NCBI GenBank assembly: GCA_035771175.1
Contig: CM069590.1
Span: 54,850,477 to 54,914,476 of the forward strand
From: Paratinospora sagittata
Lineage: Eukaryota; Streptophyta; Magnoliopsida; Ranunculales; Menispermaceae
Length of the DNA stretch: 64,000 nt
Reading direction: 5' to 3'
Below are positions 60,349-64,000 of this stretch, one piece after another. The notes under the pieces were generated by a model. The model was not told where the DNA came from. It saw only the letters and a list, made by a program, of their open reading frames with translations, and did no database searches. The position numbers and the translations under genes were made by a program. Within the stretch, counting starts at the first letter, position 1. Each line of letters starts with the position of its first letter.

Positions 60349-61159
60349 GCTAGCTACAGTGAGTACCTAAACAAGTTTTCTTATTTTGTTAGCTTTATTC
60401 ATCTTTTGCCTGTTGCACGCTGTTCTCCCCAGTCCAATGTAGCAGTACAGGACTTGACTAGTATGGATTTTGGAAAATGATTACGGTCAATTTGTATGTA
60501 ACTTGTACAGGCACATCATTTGGCGGCATAATAATTATGGGGCTCGAGCTTGATGAAATATAAGTTTGCTCCAATCATGAGCATTAAGGAAAAATTCTTA
60601 GTTTGTGGTAAGAATGAATTTAGAAGAGACCTGCTGATTGCCTATGATGCCTGCCTCTTGCAGCAAAAGAAGCTTGCCAGTGATGATTTTTGTTGCAGGA
60701 AGTTACTTGGTGTATGCCTGCCAACTAGTTTCTTGCTTCTGATGGACATCCGACTCAACTTACCACCTTGTCAAGTTTGAAACTTCACCTGTTCACCGAG
60801 GAATGCCATTTTTTTTTTGTCTTCTTTAATATGTAAGGTGAAGAGATTGCATGCACATTATATTTTTTTGTTTCACCGTTCCCATGTTACAAGCCAAATG
60901 TGTACGGAAAATGATATACCAGTATAATTTTGCAAGTGGGTTTTGGCTATGATACTTGATGCATGAAACTAGTCAATGATGCATCCATTGAAATTGAAAA
61001 GGAATTGTATTAGCATGTCAAAACCATAATGATCCAAGCCATATAAGAATGTGGTTCACATTAATGGTGAACTTGTTTTCTTTTTTTATTTTCCATCATG
61101 TTAAATAATGAATTCTATACATGCCATAGAAAGAATGGGGGAAAAAAAAAACGTACATT
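60349..61159. other. Region between convergent genes
   Basis: It should contain the 3' UTRs of the RsmI-type gene (+) and the FOLT1-like gene (-). The frame at 60550-60780 has no recognisable domain. Nothing else is seen. Confidence 0.5.
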
Positions 61160-64000
61160 CTAGTCAACCTGTTTTGCCTGCCTTAGTTGCTTGAGGACAT
61201 TCTCATACACTACGAAGGTTATTGAAGACGCAGGAATGTTCTTCAGTAAGTTTGGCGTGATGCCCTTGTAAAACCCACGAAAGCCTTCAAACCTGACAAA
61301 AAACAAAAAAAGTTTAATTGCATGTTAGAAGACAACAGCCAACAGGCAGACGCGTTTATTATATCCTAAGTGTGTAATATTTAAGTATTTAGCTATTAAA
61401 ATATAAAAATTGAAGTAGTTATATATATTCACAAAATGCATTTCATTTGAGAAACACCAAAACAAAATTTTCAATATAAATATATATATAAACCAAAATG
61501 CTCAAGTACTAATGGGCATGGAACTAAAATTTGCTGTTGCTCTGCGCATCAGTTGCCTAAGTTACCATGCCTCAACCTGGAACTTCGTAATAAAAATCAA
61601 ATTAAAAAACTATTTGGAGGGCTTGCAGAGTCTATCAAGAATAGAGGGCTCTCCAGTGTTCATTCATAAATAATTAAATTCACTATATAGTGAAAAAGCT
61701 GTGATAGACAAAATAAGTGCCGAAACAAGTGGAGTTGAAAATCTTCACCTTATAGTTTCCTTTAGGACATGCCATGTGTCTTTATATTTTGGTATTCCGC
61801 TGTTACTGGGTCGTTGCTGCAAAGAACAAGTGACATGTCTATCAAGACCAGGCTAGTATGTGAGAAAGAGAAAAAGTTGCTTGTTGATGCTACAAGTGCC
61901 AACTGCACTGTAAGGAATGGAAGATCCACTTTCTTTTGCACTGGACCAACAATTCACGGGACTACAAGGATAGAACTGCACGTGGAAAGAGAGTAGAATT
62001 TATAATACCTGCAGCCGCGATCGAATCACCTGAAATAGAAAAACCAGTCACCTAGTACATAAAGGTTTCTCAAACAACATTACAACATAAACTTGTATAT
62101 AGAAGGATTGCCTGCCTGGTAAGGATATGTGAATAGCATGGCAGCTAGCTTAGAAGATGCCCCCAGCACAGCATAATCAACTGAATTCTGAGAGAAACAT
62201 ACAAATGATTACTTAAGGACAGATACAGGCTGATGTGCCATCAACATCAGCACAATGAAGTCTGATCAACACTAGACCAAAGTGCCAAATCTAAAAATCC
62301 CCTAGTTTTGTCCGAGTTATATAACACTGGCATGGCTGAAATTGGAGTCTTGACATTCATTAGTTTTGACATCTTTCACTCATTTAAAGCAACGTGTGTT
62401 TCTCCATATTTTTGTGACAAAGTTTGGCAATACTTTACTGATTAAGGGTACCAAATCATTTTGCTATACATGTATATATATATATATATTTTAATCCAAT
62501 ACATGTACAATTTACTAGTGACGATTCTCTGCCAATCATTGATGAAGTATGCAATGGTGGCATCAAGGGCCAGTAAAATGCATATGCATATGCACCACAT
62601 CAATGCGATGGTAAAATGTGTGTAGGAGTAGGAATATTAAATATGGAAAATGCTATTCTAACTACAAAAAATGCACTATACTATCATAGTCAACAGTGTA
62701 GTCATTCATGTATGTCTTACGTATCCCAATGTGTGTAGTATATGATCCAATAACTATAATGGTGTAGTTGCAATTATAGTTGTACTTATTTGAAGTTAGA
62801 ATAGCATTGCGCATTAAATATTGTCCTAGAATTGCATATGCAAACTAATTGTGATCCATGCAGCATAAAATGGTGATGATCTACCAATAATTTATCATCG
62901 TCATGACTTGTTCTTCCTTTGCTTCTAAAACCAACAACAAGTTGACGTAGCTCCTCATAAACAGTGAACTGGATGGCACCATGAGAAACCTGCTGAAACA
63001 ACACATAAAACAATGAGTTTTTAAAAAACAAATCAAGAATTGCCTGCATTAGGTCCAAATAAGACCATATGAATGTGTATGGTGTACCACAATAGCATAT
63101 AAAACCTACCTAAGAAAAGCCAATAACCAAGGTAAAATTGAAAAATGAAGTGTCCCAACATAACGTTCAGACATTTAAAGTCATTGAATTCTCCGATCTA
63201 CATAGAAAAATGACAAAAGAGCCATCCTCTCACAGAATCCTCAATAGACTTCAAAAGGAGTCATTAGCTTACCCATGAATAGGTTCAAATAAACTGTGAC
63301 TACTATTTAAGAAATATAAGGATGAGAAACTTTGCAATACTGGGATACCCACATTCAGAATTAATAAAAAGAGGGAATAAAAACAATGACCTCCCCTGTG
63401 CTTTCAGAGGAAACGCATCAAGGCAACTGCTCTACAAAGTGTGCTAACTTGTGAACCACAAATTCTTTTTCAAGCAAAACCATGCAAGAGGAAAACATAG
63501 GATTTGAAATGGATGTTGTCAGAATACAGAAATGAAAGAGAATGCAGATCTAACCCCAAAGGTTACTTTCAGTCCCATCAAGATGAAATAAACAATGCCA
63601 AGCAATCTAATTCCTGGTCAATTAAAGTGTCTTATCAAGTTGTAAAATTTGGCAATATATCAACAAAATCCATAGAGGATGTCCCACTAAGATGAAATAA
63701 ACAGCACCAAACAATCTAATTCATGGTCATTTAAAGTGTCTTATAAGTTGTCAAATTTGGCACAATACCAACTACTTGGCAATGAAAATGTGAAACAAAA
63801 AAAATTCAACTGAAGATTTTGTCTAAATAGTGGAAATATGTTTCTAGGAGGTGTCTCAGCAAAAATGAAGGCCAGAGCATGCTTCACTCATTTCATGGCT
63901 GTATTGACTCCATTCTTATCCTCAACACCAAAATATATCAAGGCTCATTCATCACCTCTAACTCCTCAGAAGTTTTAATCACATATTATTATCTTTTATT
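61160..64000 (-). CDS. FOLT1: Folate transporter FOLT1-like mitochondrial-carrier-family protein, 3' part
   Basis: Member of the mitochondrial carrier family, most similar to Arabidopsis FOLT1 (At5g66380, from memory), a folate carrier of the chloroplast envelope. Five 3' exons on the minus strand are in the window: 62989-62885, 62187-62116, 62029-62009, 61816-61749 and 61292-61160 (399 nt, 132 aa plus stop). They encode the second half of the carrier: [26 protein letters not shown] (third carrier signature PX[DE]XX[RK], weakened to PYQVIR), GFYKGITPN and the final [11 protein letters not shown] helix. The 5' exons lie beyond 64000. The third exon is only 21 nt and the intron before it appears to use a GC donor. 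DNA from 62990 to 64000 is intron by this model, with no exon seen. Confidence 0.88.

Overview
This is nuclear DNA of a eudicot plant. The genes are intron-rich with GT-AG splicing. The proteins are plant-specific: cytokinin dehydrogenase, a brassinosteroid P450, a pentatricopeptide repeat protein and a plastid folate carrier. The gaps are AT-rich and hold Copia, LINE, hAT-like and other repeat debris. I cannot name the species.

Layout. 1-5.4 kb: AT-rich intergenic DNA with a solo Copia LTR (816-977). 5.5-8.1 kb (+): a five-exon cytokinin dehydrogenase, CKX5-like. 8.5-9.6 kb: a 5'-truncated LINE with 12-bp target duplications. 9.9-19.6 kb: gene-free repeats, including a tandem duplication, a Copia LTR piece, a possible SINE and a pair of 294-bp repeats. 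20.5-21.7 kb (+): a DIM1B-type rRNA dimethyltransferase. 25.2-29.4 kb (-): a nine-exon CYP90C1/ROT3-type P450. 33.5-40.5 kb: a broken DUF1640-like gene split by a 5,592-bp Copia element with 172-bp LTRs. 40.5-41.0 kb (-): a beta-galactosidase remnant. 42.1-45.9 kb (-): a MiaB/CDK5RAP1-type tRNA methylthiotransferase. 48.2-52.1 kb (+): a UBC15-18-type E2 enzyme. 53-56.5 kb: a broken PPR40-like gene between two identical 489-bp direct repeats. 56.6-60.3 kb (+): an RsmI-type rRNA methyltransferase. 61.2 kb to the end (-): the 3' part of a FOLT1-type folate carrier.

How the genes relate. Two enzymes act on hormones: CKX degrades cytokinin and CYP90C1 makes brassinosteroid. Three modify RNA, probably in organelles: DIM1B, RsmI and the MiaB homologue. 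They are separate transcription units and not an operon. Their order recalls several small Arabidopsis neighbourhoods (BGAL3-ROT3-MiaB-UBC17, UBC16-CKX5, UBC15-RsmI, DIM1B-FOLT1), as if this window kept an ancestral block that Arabidopsis scattered after polyploidy. The locus numbers behind that come from memory.

I saw no clearly new biological system. The most unusual structures are the 489-bp perfect repeats around the PPR40-like copy, the 18-copy 19-bp minisatellite in the Copia leader, and duplicated blocks that bracket ROT3 at one site and a beta-galactosidase relic at the other. All exon borders were read by eye from splice signals and protein similarity; for every intact gene the exon lengths sum to a whole number of codons.
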